Notes under the pieces: model-generated
The model's input: only the letters and a program-made list of their open reading frames with translations
Told to the model about the DNA's origin: nothing
Database searches by the model: none
NCBI GenBank assembly: GCA_001689405.1
Contig: LUJO01000030.1
Location: forward strand, 31,954 to 95,953
Source of the DNA: Candidatus Homeothermus arabinoxylanisolvens
GTDB taxonomy: Bacteria > Bacteroidota > Bacteroidia > Bacteroidales > Muribaculaceae
Length of the DNA: 64,000 bases
Reading direction: 5' to 3'
Program-made: the position numbers and the translations under genes
Shown: positions 56,578 through 64,000 of the stretch, in pieces
Numbering within the stretch: position 1 is the first letter of the stretch
Layout of the letters: every line of letters begins with the position of its first letter

Positions 56578-57267
56578 ATGAAATTTGACCAAGAATGGAC
56601 CGTCGCCATCTCACACCTCGACCCCGCAAGTCAGGCCCGGCTCACCGAGGCCATACGCCACTACCAGAACACCGACACCGTGCCCGATGACCTCGACCCC
56701 GCATCGATGATGGGCTTCCTCTTCGCCAAGGTGGTCATAGACCGCCGCAAGCGCATCAACGCCCGTGCCCGCGAGCGCCGCCGCCAAAAGGCCCTCTCGG
56801 CCGGCTCAACAACCCCCACCACCCCCATTGGTCCTATTGGCCCTATTGGTCCTATTAGTCCTATTGGCCCTATTGGCCCTACTGAATCCACTCCTGCTCC
56901 TGCCCGCGCTCTCCCCGAGGCCGGCCCCGTCACGGCCGACTATTACAAGGCGCTCCCGGGCTACCGCCGGAGCCACTCGCTGAGCTATCCCGGACAGGAG
57001 GTGTGCAACGACTGGGAGATGATAACGGCGTGGCGCAAGCTCATGCTCCGCGACACCGCCTTCCTGAAGTATCTCGCCGACTACCACCATGTAGGCGTCG
57101 ACTTCATCACCGGTCACATACCCACCTATGACACCTATCTGCTCAACAACGACCGCGTGGCCGTCGACTGCCTCGCCGACTACCGCCTTGAGTTCGAGCG
57201 CTACATGATGTCCTCCATGCTCATGATGGGGCGCCGTCGCCGACGCTATCAGCGCAAGGAGTATTGA
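56578..57267 (+). CDS. DUF6291-like protein with an inserted Ile-Gly-Pro repeat tract
   Basis: The 229-residue protein opens with LDPASQARLTEAIRHYQNTDT and PASMMGFLFAKVVIDRRKRINARARERRRQ, matching the start of DUF6291-type proteins, which are related to phage replication proteins. A tract of Ile-Gly-Pro (with Ser once) at about residues 84-101 is encoded by a 9-bp minisatellite. The C-terminal half (EMITAWRKLMLRDTAFLKYLADYHH, FERYMMSSMLMMGRRRRRYQRKEY) is helical and basic. A role in DNA binding is possible. It has its own promoter and no obvious operon partners. Confidence 0.65.
   Translation: MKFDQEWTVAISHLDPASQARLTEAIRHYQNTDTVPDDLDPASMMGFLFAKVVIDRRKRINARARERRRQKALSAGSTTPTTPIGPIGPIGPISPIGPIGPTESTPAPARALPEAGPVTADYYKALPGYRRSHSLSYPGQEVCNDWEMITAWRKLMLRDTAFLKYLADYHHVGVDFITGHIPTYDTYLLNNDRVAVDCLADYRLEFERYMMSSMLMMGRRRRRYQRKEY
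56827..56880 (+). repeat. 9-bp minisatellite inside a coding sequence, six units
   Basis: Six in-frame units, each ATT GGx/AGT xCT, encode Ile-Gly/Ser-Pro. The unit is the same as that of the intergenic arrays at 25033-25068 and 47876-47911. Because 9 bases is three codons, unit gain or loss keeps the frame. Confidence 0.92.
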
Positions 57268-57372
57268 GCGCCGCAAGCATTTTGTCACATAAAACCTTGC
57301 ACACAGCTACAAATTGTGTGCAACAATCACATTTTTAGGGCAAAATGCAAACCTGTTTAGGAAAAGTTTGTT

Positions 57373-57380
57373 TATCTTTG
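57373..57380 (+). promoter_or_regulatory. -7 box TATCTTTG of the XRE-cupin/ligase operon
   Basis: TATCTTTG lies 31 bases before ATG 57412 and fits the consensus exactly. Confidence 0.7.
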
Positions 57381-57411
57381 CGAAAATTGAACCGGACAAA
57401 TTATCAACTGT

Positions 57412-57963
57412 ATGGATCATATAAAGCAAGTAGCAAAACGCCTGAAAGGTCTTCGCGATGCAATAGACCTGTCGATTGAAGAGATGGCGAAACAATGCGG
57501 CATCGATGCCGCCACTTTGGCAGCTTACGAAAGCGGCACTACCGACATACCGGTAAGTTTTCTTCACAAGCTTGCAAGTACATGCGACGTCGAGCTGACA
57601 GCGCTGCTGTTTGGCGAAGAGCCGAAAATGAGCTCTTATTACGTGACACGCGCCGGAAAGGGAGTGAAAGTCGAGCGTACCAAGGCCTACAGTTATCAGG
57701 ACTTGGCGGCCGGTTTCCAGCACCGCATCATGGCACCGTTTATCGTAACCGTCGAGCCTACTGACGATGACAAGCCGAAGACTCTTAACTCACATCAGGG
57801 ACAGGAGTTCAACTACGTTCTTGAGGGTGAGCTTGAAATAACAATTGCAGGAAAGGTATTCATACTGCATCCCGGCGACAGCGTGATGTTTGACGCCCGG
57901 CGCCACCACGGACTGAAGGCCCTCGGCGACAAGGCCGTCAAGCTCATAGCCATCATATCATAA
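57412..57963 (+). CDS. XRE-family regulator with a C-terminal cupin
   Basis: The 183-residue protein has an XRE-type HTH (about 8-62; RLKGLRDAIDLSIEEMAKQCGIDAATLAAYESGTTDI) followed by a cupin (about 95-180; HQGQEFNYVLEGELEITIAGKVFILHPGDSVMFDARRHHGLKAL). This HTH-cupin form often binds small metabolites and controls the next gene. An acyl-CoA ligase gene follows 26 bases downstream. Regulation of that gene by this protein is likely but inferred. Confidence 0.92.
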   Translation: MDHIKQVAKRLKGLRDAIDLSIEEMAKQCGIDAATLAAYESGTTDIPVSFLHKLASTCDVELTALLFGEEPKMSSYYVTRAGKGVKVERTKAYSYQDLAAGFQHRIMAPFIVTVEPTDDDKPKTLNSHQGQEFNYVLEGELEITIAGKVFILHPGDSVMFDARRHHGLKALGDKAVKLIAIIS

Positions 57964-57989
57964 CCGAAACAACATCTACAGTCTATATT

Positions 57990-59651
57990 ATGCTTGAGAA
58001 ATTTCTTGACAAGACTTCATTCGAGTCCTACGATGACTTTATGCGTAATTTTCACGTCAATGTGCCCGAGAATTTCAACTTCGGATACGACGTTGTCGAC
58101 GAATGGGCGGCCAAAGAACCCGACAAACCGGCGCTCCTGTGGACCAACGACAAAGGCGAGAAAATTCAGTTTACATTTGCCGACATAAAGCGCGAGAGCG
58201 ACAAGACGGCTTCATTTCTGCAATCGATAGGTATCGGTCGCGGCGACATGGTGATGCTCATCCTGAAGCGCCACTATCAGTTCTGGTTCGCTATTATAGC
58301 GCTGCACAAACTCGGCGCCACGGTCATACCGGCCACCCATCTGCTCACCGACAAGGACATCGTTTACCGATGCAAGATGGCCGGCATAAAGGCCATAATA
58401 TCGACGGGCGACAAAGTGGTCATTGACCACATCGAGAAGGCGTTGCCCGACTGTCCTACACTGAAAGCGCTCATATCGACGGGCCCCATAGTGCCCGAAG
58501 GGTGGTATGACTTCAACAAGTTCATCGACGATGCCCCCGAATTCAAGCGCCCCGAACACCCCAACACAAACGACGACATATCGCTGCTGTACTTCACCTC
58601 GGGCACGACAGGCGAGCCCAAGATGGTGGCCCACGACTTCACGTATCCGCTCGGCCACATAATCACGGCAAGCTACTGGCACAACCTTAACGAAAAGAGC
58701 CTGCACCTGACCCTTGCCGACACCGGATGGGGAAAAGCCGTGTGGGGTAAACTCTACGGACAGTGGATAGCCGGCGCCAACGTGTTCGTATACGATTTCG
58801 AGAAGTTTGAGCCGGTCGACGTGCTTCATATGATACACAACTACGGCATAACGTCGTTCTGCGCGCCTCCCACGGTGTTCCGCTTCCTTATACGCGAAGA
58901 CCTCTCGAAGTTTGACCTCTCGACACTGAAATACTGCACCATAGCCGGCGAGGCGCTGAATCCCACGGTATATGAGGAGTGGCTGAAACTGACCGGCATA
59001 AAACTTATGGAGGGTTTCGGACAGACCGAGACTACGCTCACCATAGCCACATATCCGTGGCTTGAGCCGAAGCCCGGTTCCATGGGCAAGAAAGGACCGG
59101 TATATGACATAGACCTGATAGCCCCCGACGGACGGCCCGTCGAGGACGGAGAGCAGGGCGAGATCATTGTACGCACTCACGGCAAGAAGCCCCTCGGACT
59201 CTTCAAAGAGTATCTGCACGATCCGGAACTCACTCATGCGGCATATCACGATGACATATATCACACCGGCGACGTGGCTTGGCGCGACGAAGACGGCTAC
59301 TTCTGGTTTGTAGGCCGCACCGACGACGTCATAAAGTCATCGGGCTACCGCATAGGCCCGTTTGAAGTGGAGAGCGCGCTGATGACACATCCCGCTGTCG
59401 TGGAATGTGCCATAACAGGTGTGCCCGACGAAATACGCGGTCAGGTCGTCAAGGCTACGATAGTACTCGCAAAAGAATACCTACAGCGGGCCGAAGAGGC
59501 GAGCGAGGAGCTGATAAAGGAGATACAGAATCACGTGAAGCAGGTGACCGCGCCCTACAAGTACCCGCGCATAGTGGAGTTTGTAAAGGAACTGCCCAAG
59601 ACGATAAGCGGAAAGATAAGGCGCGTGGCTATCCGCGACAACAAAAAATGA
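57990..59651 (+). CDS. AMP-binding acyl-CoA ligase (medium-chain or aryl type)
   Basis: The 553-residue ANL-family enzyme has the motifs in order: LLYFTSGTTGEPKMVAHDF near residue 200, GFGQTETTLTIATYP, DIYHTGDVAWRDEDGYFWFVGRTDDVIKSSGYRIGPFEVE and a final Lys in LPKTISGKIRR. All are complete. It activates a carboxylic acid as adenylate and transfers it to CoA. The substrate is not obvious; the family includes butyryl, medium-chain and benzoate-type ligases. The regulator upstream is probably dedicated to it. Confidence 0.9.
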   Translation: MLEKFLDKTSFESYDDFMRNFHVNVPENFNFGYDVVDEWAAKEPDKPALLWTNDKGEKIQFTFADIKRESDKTASFLQSIGIGRGDMVMLILKRHYQFWFAIIALHKLGATVIPATHLLTDKDIVYRCKMAGIKAIISTGDKVVIDHIEKALPDCPTLKALISTGPIVPEGWYDFNKFIDDAPEFKRPEHPNTNDDISLLYFTSGTTGEPKMVAHDFTYPLGHIITASYWHNLNEKSLHLTLADTGWGKAVWGKLYGQWIAGANVFVYDFEKFEPVDVLHMIHNYGITSFCAPPTVFRFLIREDLSKFDLSTLKYCTIAGEALNPTVYEEWLKLTGIKLMEGFGQTETTLTIATYPWLEPKPGSMGKKGPVYDIDLIAPDGRPVEDGEQGEIIVRTHGKKPLGLFKEYLHDPELTHAAYHDDIYHTGDVAWRDEDGYFWFVGRTDDVIKSSGYRIGPFEVESALMTHPAVVECAITGVPDEIRGQVVKATIVLAKEYLQRAEEASEELIKEIQNHVKQVTAPYKYPRIVEFVKELPKTISGKIRRVAIRDNKK

Positions 59652-59667
59652 CAATATCTGTTGTGTA

Positions 59668-60759
59668 ATGTGTATGGGTCACTCTGCATATAAACTGATA
59701 GCCGTAAAAATAGGGTCGAACGTGCTTACACGGCGCGACGGCACACTTGACATAACCCGCATGTCGGCGCTTGTGGACCAAGTGGCCGAGCTGCATCGCC
59801 GGGGCACGGGAGTCATTCTCGTGTCGTCGGGTGCCGTGGCATCGGGCCGAAGCGAGCTGAAGCTGTCGCAGCAACTCGACACCGTGTCGGCGCGTCAGCT
59901 GTATTCGGCGGTGGGTCAGGCTAAGCTCATAAACCGGTATTACGAACTGTTTCGCGACCACGGCATAGCGTGCGGGCAGGTGCTCACTACAAAAGAGAAC
60001 TTCTCGACACGCCGCCACTACCTCAATCAGAAACACTGCATGGAGGTCATGCTCGACAACGGGGTCATTCCGGTAGTCAACGAGAACGACACAGTGTCGC
60101 TGACCGAACTGATGTTTACCGATAACGACGAGCTGTCGGGGCTGATAGCCTCGATGATGGATGTTCAGGCACTGGTCATACTCAGCAATATCGACGGTGT
60201 GTTTGACGGCGACCCCTCGCTGCCCGATTCGAGTCTTATCACCGACATACGTCAGGCCGAGGATGCCGAGGCGTATATAACGGAGAGCCGCTCGTCGCTC
60301 GGCAGGGGCGGTATGGCCACAAAATACCGCATCGCCACAAAAGTGGCTTCGGAAGGCATAGCCGTCATAATAGCCAACGGCAAGCGCGACAACATACTGC
60401 TCGACCTGATGGATGAGGACACGGATGTGCCCCACACCCTGTTTCACCCCGCACAGGAGAGCGCATCGGGCGTGAAGAAGTGGATAGCCCACAGCGAAGG
60501 CTTCTCGAAAGGCATAATACATGTCAACGCGGGAGCCGCCGCGGCCATTACGGCACCGGCACGCGCCAGTCTGCTGCCTGTGGGCGTGACGCGCGTGGAA
60601 GGATCGTTTGACGACGGCGACATAGTGCGAGTCATGGATCCCGAAGGCAAAGTCATAGCGTGGGGACGCGTAGGCTACGACAGCGCGACGGCGCTGGCCA
60701 CCATCGGGAAGCGCGACGAAAAACCCGTGATACACAGCGATTACCTGTACATCGATTGA
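59668..60759 (+). CDS. proB: Glutamate 5-kinase
   Basis: The 363-residue protein has an amino acid kinase domain (KLIAVKIGSNVLTRRDG, ILVSSGAVASGRSEL, VIPVVNENDTVS, ALVILSNIDGVFDGDPS, GRGGMATKYRIATKVASEG) and a C-terminal PUA domain (RVEGSFDDGDIVRVMDPEGKVIAWGRVGYDS). It phosphorylates glutamate in proline synthesis. It lies 16 bases after the ligase gene and before a secreted-protein gene and proA. Confidence 0.95.
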   Translation: MCMGHSAYKLIAVKIGSNVLTRRDGTLDITRMSALVDQVAELHRRGTGVILVSSGAVASGRSELKLSQQLDTVSARQLYSAVGQAKLINRYYELFRDHGIACGQVLTTKENFSTRRHYLNQKHCMEVMLDNGVIPVVNENDTVSLTELMFTDNDELSGLIASMMDVQALVILSNIDGVFDGDPSLPDSSLITDIRQAEDAEAYITESRSSLGRGGMATKYRIATKVASEGIAVIIANGKRDNILLDLMDEDTDVPHTLFHPAQESASGVKKWIAHSEGFSKGIIHVNAGAAAAITAPARASLLPVGVTRVEGSFDDGDIVRVMDPEGKVIAWGRVGYDSATALATIGKRDEKPVIHSDYLYID

Positions 60760-60786
60760 TTCTAAAACCTCAATAACCGTTTATTT

Positions 60787-61332
60787 ATGAAAAGATTCAC
60801 TGTTCTACTGTTTACATTGGCCCTTATCGCGGGAGCGGCTGCGGCTACAGAGAAACTTACCGGCGTCAACAACATCAAGTTTGGATGGAAACTCGACCGC
60901 TGCATTGAAGCCATAGGCGACGTGCCGCGAAAACTGACCACCACCGACGGCGACGAGACCAAGTTCTCTTATTCGCCCGCCATGTGGGGACGCATAGAGT
61001 GGACAGGCAGCGTACTCGATTTCTATAAGGAAAAACTGTTTCAGGTAGGCTTCTACAAAAAGGCATCGACCGATGACCGCACGGCTTTCGAACAGTCAAA
61101 AGTGATATTGTCGGCAGCCTACGGCAAGTCGGCCAAGCTGAAAGGACAAAACGACAGCTACATGTGGCGCGCGTCAAACGGCAACATTGCCATACTGCAG
61201 TATGCCCCGGAAACTGACGAGAACGGCAAGAAAACATACGCGACATACTTATTTTTCGTAGACAACAAGGAGGTCGTGAAGAAAGCAAAAAAGGCCGAGA
61301 CCGAGCTCCGGGAAATTATGACCGGCCGATAA
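60787..61332 (+). CDS. Hypothetical secreted protein between proB and proA
   Basis: The 181-residue product has a signal peptide (MKRFTVLLFTLALIAGAAAA) and a soluble region with LTGVNNIKFGWKLDRCIEAIGD, SYSPAMWGRIEWTGSVLDFYKEKLFQVGFY, VILSAAYGKSAKL and a Lys/Glu-rich helix at the end. No named family. It lies 27 bases after proB and 5 before proA, so it is co-transcribed with proline synthesis genes, although it seems to work outside the cytoplasm. Confidence 0.75.
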   Translation: MKRFTVLLFTLALIAGAAAATEKLTGVNNIKFGWKLDRCIEAIGDVPRKLTTTDGDETKFSYSPAMWGRIEWTGSVLDFYKEKLFQVGFYKKASTDDRTAFEQSKVILSAAYGKSAKLKGQNDSYMWRASNGNIAILQYAPETDENGKKTYATYLFFVDNKEVVKKAKKAETELREIMTGR

Positions 61333-61337
61333 CCACA

Positions 61338-62582
61338 ATGCAATCACTGACTCCTGTATTTAAGGCCGCGAGAAAGGCATCGCGATCACTCGCGGCAAAG
61401 AGTGCGGCCGACATTGACGCCATGCTGAATGTTATGGCCGACACGGCCGTAAAGGCTATTCCCGAGATTCTTGAGGCAAATGCACGCGACATGGCGCGCA
61501 TGGCTCCCGACGACCCGAAACGCGACCGGCTTCTGCTTACGGAAGAACGCATAAAGGCCATAGCCGACGATATGCGCTCTGTGGCGGCGCTCCCTTCGCC
61601 GCTCGGACGCACGCTTAGTTCGGTAATACGCCCCAACGGCATGAAGATTGACAAGGTCACGGTACCGTTCGGCGTCATAGGCATCATATATGAGGCGCGC
61701 CCCAACGTCACGTTTGACGTATTCGCGCTGTGCGTCAAGGCCGGAAGCGCCTGCCTGCTGAAAGGCGGAAGCGACGCGAAAGACACCAACGAGACTGTTG
61801 TGGCCATGATGCGTCGTACTCTGCGCGACAACGGCTGGGACGAAAACTGCGTGACACTGCTGCCGGCATCGCACGAAGCCACCGCACAGCTGCTCGGTGC
61901 GGTCGGAGATGTGGATCTGATAATTCCGCGAGGCTCGAAAGGGCTTATAGAATATGTACGCGACAATTCGCGAGTGCCCGTCATCGAGACGGGTGCCGGC
62001 GTATGCCACACCTACATCCACTCCTCGGCTGACGAAGCGGTGGCGCGCGACGTCATATTCAATGCCAAGACCCGCCGCGTAAGCGTATGCAACGCACTCG
62101 ATACTGTTGTCACCGACGCTTCGCGCCTCGATGACCTGCCGGCCATACTGGAGCCCATGGCAGCAAAGAATGTCGACATATATGCCGATGAGCGTGCCTA
62201 CAAGGCGCTTGAAGGGAAATATCCGCGGCTGTACCGGGCGGCGGCCGACGACTTCGGCAGGGAGTGGCAGGACTACAAGATGTCGGTAGCCACTGTTGAC
62301 AGCCTTGCGGAGGCCATAGAATTCATAGACCGACATACATCGCGTCACAGCGAATGTATCGTAGCGGAAGACCCGGAAGCGCAACAGACGTTTCTACGCG
62401 AAATCGACGCCGCATGCGTATATGTCAACGTATCGACGGCATTTACCGACGGCGGACAATTCGGCTTCGGCGCGGAGATAGGCATATCGACGCAGAAACT
62501 CCATGCGCGCGGTCCTATGGCGCTCCCGGAAATAACGACTTACAAATACCTTATCACCGGTCACGGACAGACACGCCAGTGA
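61338..62582 (+). CDS. proA: Glutamate-5-semialdehyde dehydrogenase (gamma-glutamyl phosphate reductase)
   Basis: The 414-residue aldehyde dehydrogenase family protein has VTVPFGVIGIIYEARPNVT, LKGGSDAKDTN, DLIIPRGSKGLIEYVRDN, VCHTYIHSSAD, FNAKTRRVSVCNALDTVV with the catalytic Cys, and FTDGGQFGFGAEIGISTQKLHARGPM near the end. It reduces glutamyl-5-phosphate to the semialdehyde for proline synthesis. Its stop overlaps the end of the convergent RsmF-type gene by 22 bases. Confidence 0.96.
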   Translation: MQSLTPVFKAARKASRSLAAKSAADIDAMLNVMADTAVKAIPEILEANARDMARMAPDDPKRDRLLLTEERIKAIADDMRSVAALPSPLGRTLSSVIRPNGMKIDKVTVPFGVIGIIYEARPNVTFDVFALCVKAGSACLLKGGSDAKDTNETVVAMMRRTLRDNGWDENCVTLLPASHEATAQLLGAVGDVDLIIPRGSKGLIEYVRDNSRVPVIETGAGVCHTYIHSSADEAVARDVIFNAKTRRVSVCNALDTVVTDASRLDDLPAILEPMAAKNVDIYADERAYKALEGKYPRLYRAAADDFGREWQDYKMSVATVDSLAEAIEFIDRHTSRHSECIVAEDPEAQQTFLREIDAACVYVNVSTAFTDGGQFGFGAEIGISTQKLHARGPMALPEITTYKYLITGHGQTRQ

Positions 62583-63919
62583 CCAAGCACCTCCGGCGGA
62601 GTGTCGGGGGTGTGGGTCGACAGTATGCGCCACTGTTGCGGATACAGGTTGTTGGCCCGCCGTCCGAGATTCTTCACAAAGCCGAGCGGACGCCCGCTGT
62701 ATGTAAGCAGCACATAGCCTTGGGGAGCGTCGGCGAGGGTTATCGACTCGCGGCGCAGATAAGATACGGCCGTACGGTAATCGACCTCATGTACGGGAAA
62801 CACACCGTCGGCGAGAGCGCACGACGTGGCAAGAGACTGGGCGGGGATGACATCCCTGCCCTTTATTGTGGCCGCTTCGATACCTTTCAAGCGCAGGTCG
62901 AGCGCTTTCGACAAACGCCCGTAGAGTTTGCGGTCAGGTACGGCAATCACGGTATCGTCCTCCACTATCCAAGTATATGCGTCGGGGTCGCGCAGATACT
63001 TGCGGCATGCGGCTATCTGCGGCTGCGGTTTCTCCTGACGCTGCTTTTCAGACTTCTCTACACGCGCGGCATATTCTCCCGGTTTGCGCAGCACGGCCAC
63101 CGTAAGGCCTTCGCCGCGCACCCTTCCGGGCAGGAAGTGCATGCACCCCTCCCTCCGGAGTATATTCCATTCGTCAGGCACAGGCACCTCTATCGGCTCC
63201 GCGCCGTACTCCTCAATCACATATCGGACGATATCCTCATTCTCCGCGCGGTTGAAAGTGCAGGTGGAGTATATCATATAACCTCCGGGGCGCAGTGCGG
63301 GCCACAGGTTGTCCAAAATCTCGCGCTGCCGGGCCGCACACTCCTCCACAAGCGCGGGAGTCCACTGTGCAACCGCTTCGGGATCCTTGCGGAACATACC
63401 CTCGCCGGAGCAGGGCACGTCGGCCGCCACAATGTAAAACTCATCTTTCAGCTTGCGGAACGCCCGTGTGTCGCCGCATGACACAAACACGCGGTCATAT
63501 CCCCACTTGATGATGTTCTCGCGCAGTACCTCCGCACGCGCCCTGACATATTCGTTGGCCACCACCACCGAGCCGTCGGGCAGCGCGTCGATGGCCGCCG
63601 TGGTCTTGCCGCCGGGAGCCGCACACGCATCCAGATAGCTCTTAGGAGCGCCGTCAGCGGTCAATAACCGCACGATATAGTCATACACCATGGAAGAGGC
63701 GTCCTGCACGTAATAGAGCCCCTGATGAAGCGCAGGATCAAACGTAAAGGGCATGCGCCCGTCAAGATAGAAGCCGGAGGGACACCACGGCACACGCACG
63801 GCCCCATCAGGCAGCACGGCGCGCTTACGCAGATTGCACCTCACGCTCACGGAGGGCGCCTCACGCAGGCCCTCGGCCAGTCCCTCAAACTCACACTGAA
63901 ACCCTTCAGGCAACTCCAT
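62561..63919 (-). CDS. RsmF-type 16S rRNA cytosine-C5 methyltransferase
   Basis: The 452-residue protein has an RsmB/Nop SAM-dependent methyltransferase core (SYLDACAAPGGKTTAAID, SCGDTRAFRKLKDEFYIVAADVPCSGEGMFRKDPEAV, GGYMIYSTCTFNRAEN), with the two catalytic Cys in PCSGEG and STCTF. The C-terminal extension (about 290-450) is of the RsmF/YebU type. It methylates C5 of a 16S rRNA cytosine. ATG 63919 is chosen because an upstream start at 63943 lies in the promoter box. Confidence 0.92.
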   Translation of the reverse strand: MELPEGFQCEFEGLAEGLREAPSVSVRCNLRKRAVLPDGAVRVPWCPSGFYLDGRMPFTFDPALHQGLYYVQDASSMVYDYIVRLLTADGAPKSYLDACAAPGGKTTAAIDALPDGSVVVANEYVRARAEVLRENIIKWGYDRVFVSCGDTRAFRKLKDEFYIVAADVPCSGEGMFRKDPEAVAQWTPALVEECAARQREILDNLWPALRPGGYMIYSTCTFNRAENEDIVRYVIEEYGAEPIEVPVPDEWNILRREGCMHFLPGRVRGEGLTVAVLRKPGEYAARVEKSEKQRQEKPQPQIAACRKYLRDPDAYTWIVEDDTVIAVPDRKLYGRLSKALDLRLKGIEAATIKGRDVIPAQSLATSCALADGVFPVHEVDYRTAVSYLRRESITLADAPQGYVLLTYSGRPLGFVKNLGRRANNLYPQQWRILSTHTPDTPPEVLGHWRVCP

Positions 63920-63940
63920 AACACTCGATTTAATGATGTA

Positions 63941-63948
63941 CAAAGATA
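63941..63948 (-). promoter_or_regulatory. -7 box TATCTTTG of the RsmF-type gene
   Basis: TATCTTTG on the minus strand gives a start near 63935 and a leader of about 15 bases. The bases from 63950 to the window end hold no gene that I can see. Confidence 0.7.
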
Positions 63949-64000
63949 CGGTTTAGGGACGAGGTGTGAAAGGGCGGGGTATAAAAAAAGGGTGCAAGCG

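Noticed and set aside
58212..59264. 350-codon frame on the minus strand
   Set aside because: It lies entirely within the acyl-CoA ligase gene, which has all ANL motifs.
59629..60735. 368-codon frame on the minus strand
   Set aside because: It is antisense to proB, which is certain.

Overview
The window looks like chromosome of a gut Bacteroidales bacterium, most likely of the Muribaculaceae (S24-7) type. The evidence is the many promoter boxes of the form TAnnTTTG, type IX secretion proteins (PorU, PorV), a SusB-like GH97 enzyme, GH2 and GH43 glycosidases, a SecD-SecF fusion, a Nudix-type AraR regulator, and the gene order DUF4271-hemD-rnpA-yidD. The family assignment is inference from gene content and base composition. 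The species cannot be named from this.

Layout. 1-600 holds a membrane protein and a DivIC/FtsB-like division gene. 600-4440 is an AT-rich, decayed accessory island bordered by copies of one 74-bp repeat. It holds three paralogous small lipoprotein genes (one with a stop codon), an HEYGH-motif protein behind an A8 run, a TolC-like fragment and a frameshifted TPR lipoprotein. 4529-8695 holds porU and a queuosine-precursor transporter behind a preQ1-I-like riboswitch. 8697-9512 has a GH43 remnant and a YafQ-type toxin-antitoxin pair. 9704-13306 is a tight four-gene operon: steroid 5-alpha-reductase family protein, Old-Yellow-Enzyme/BaiCD-BaiH-like reductase and two short-chain dehydrogenases. 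It resembles the bile-acid and steroid epimerising clusters known from gut Bacteroidetes. 13401-17387 is a seven-gene housekeeping operon on the minus strand (ribE, LOG, DUF4271, hemD, rnpA, yidD, tatD). 17522-25212 holds metY, GH97, GH2, a Ca2+/Na+ antiporter and a small peptide gene. 25233-26537 is a thioredoxin plus C39-like/VKOR disulfide module. 26681-31944 is a compact phage-derived block with a terminase. 32044-37276 holds an AraC regulator, serS, yqeY, rex and a degenerate FAH-like gene. 37309-47768 is the L-arabinose utilisation locus (GH43, ORF6N gene, tRNA-Arg, araB, araA, araD, araR, symporter, mutarotase). 47987-56408 holds secDF, a PCMD protein, ispF, porV and an ECF sigma/anti-sigma-like operon. 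56578-63919 holds a DUF6291-like gene with Ile-Gly-Pro repeats, an XRE-cupin regulator with an acyl-CoA ligase, proB, a secreted protein, proA and an RsmF-type methyltransferase.

How the genes fit together. The arabinose locus can release arabinose from polymers (GH43), import it (SSS symporter), interconvert anomers (mutarotase) and convert it to xylulose-5-phosphate (AraA, AraB, AraD), probably under AraR. The steroid operon carries the three enzyme classes needed to reduce a 3-keto-4-ene ring at C5 in alpha or beta configuration and to reduce or oxidise the 3-position. PorU and PorV act together in type IX secretion although their genes lie 45 kb apart. Two repeat families cut across the window: the 74-bp repeat, which carries a promoter, and a 9-bp minisatellite found both between genes and inside a coding sequence.
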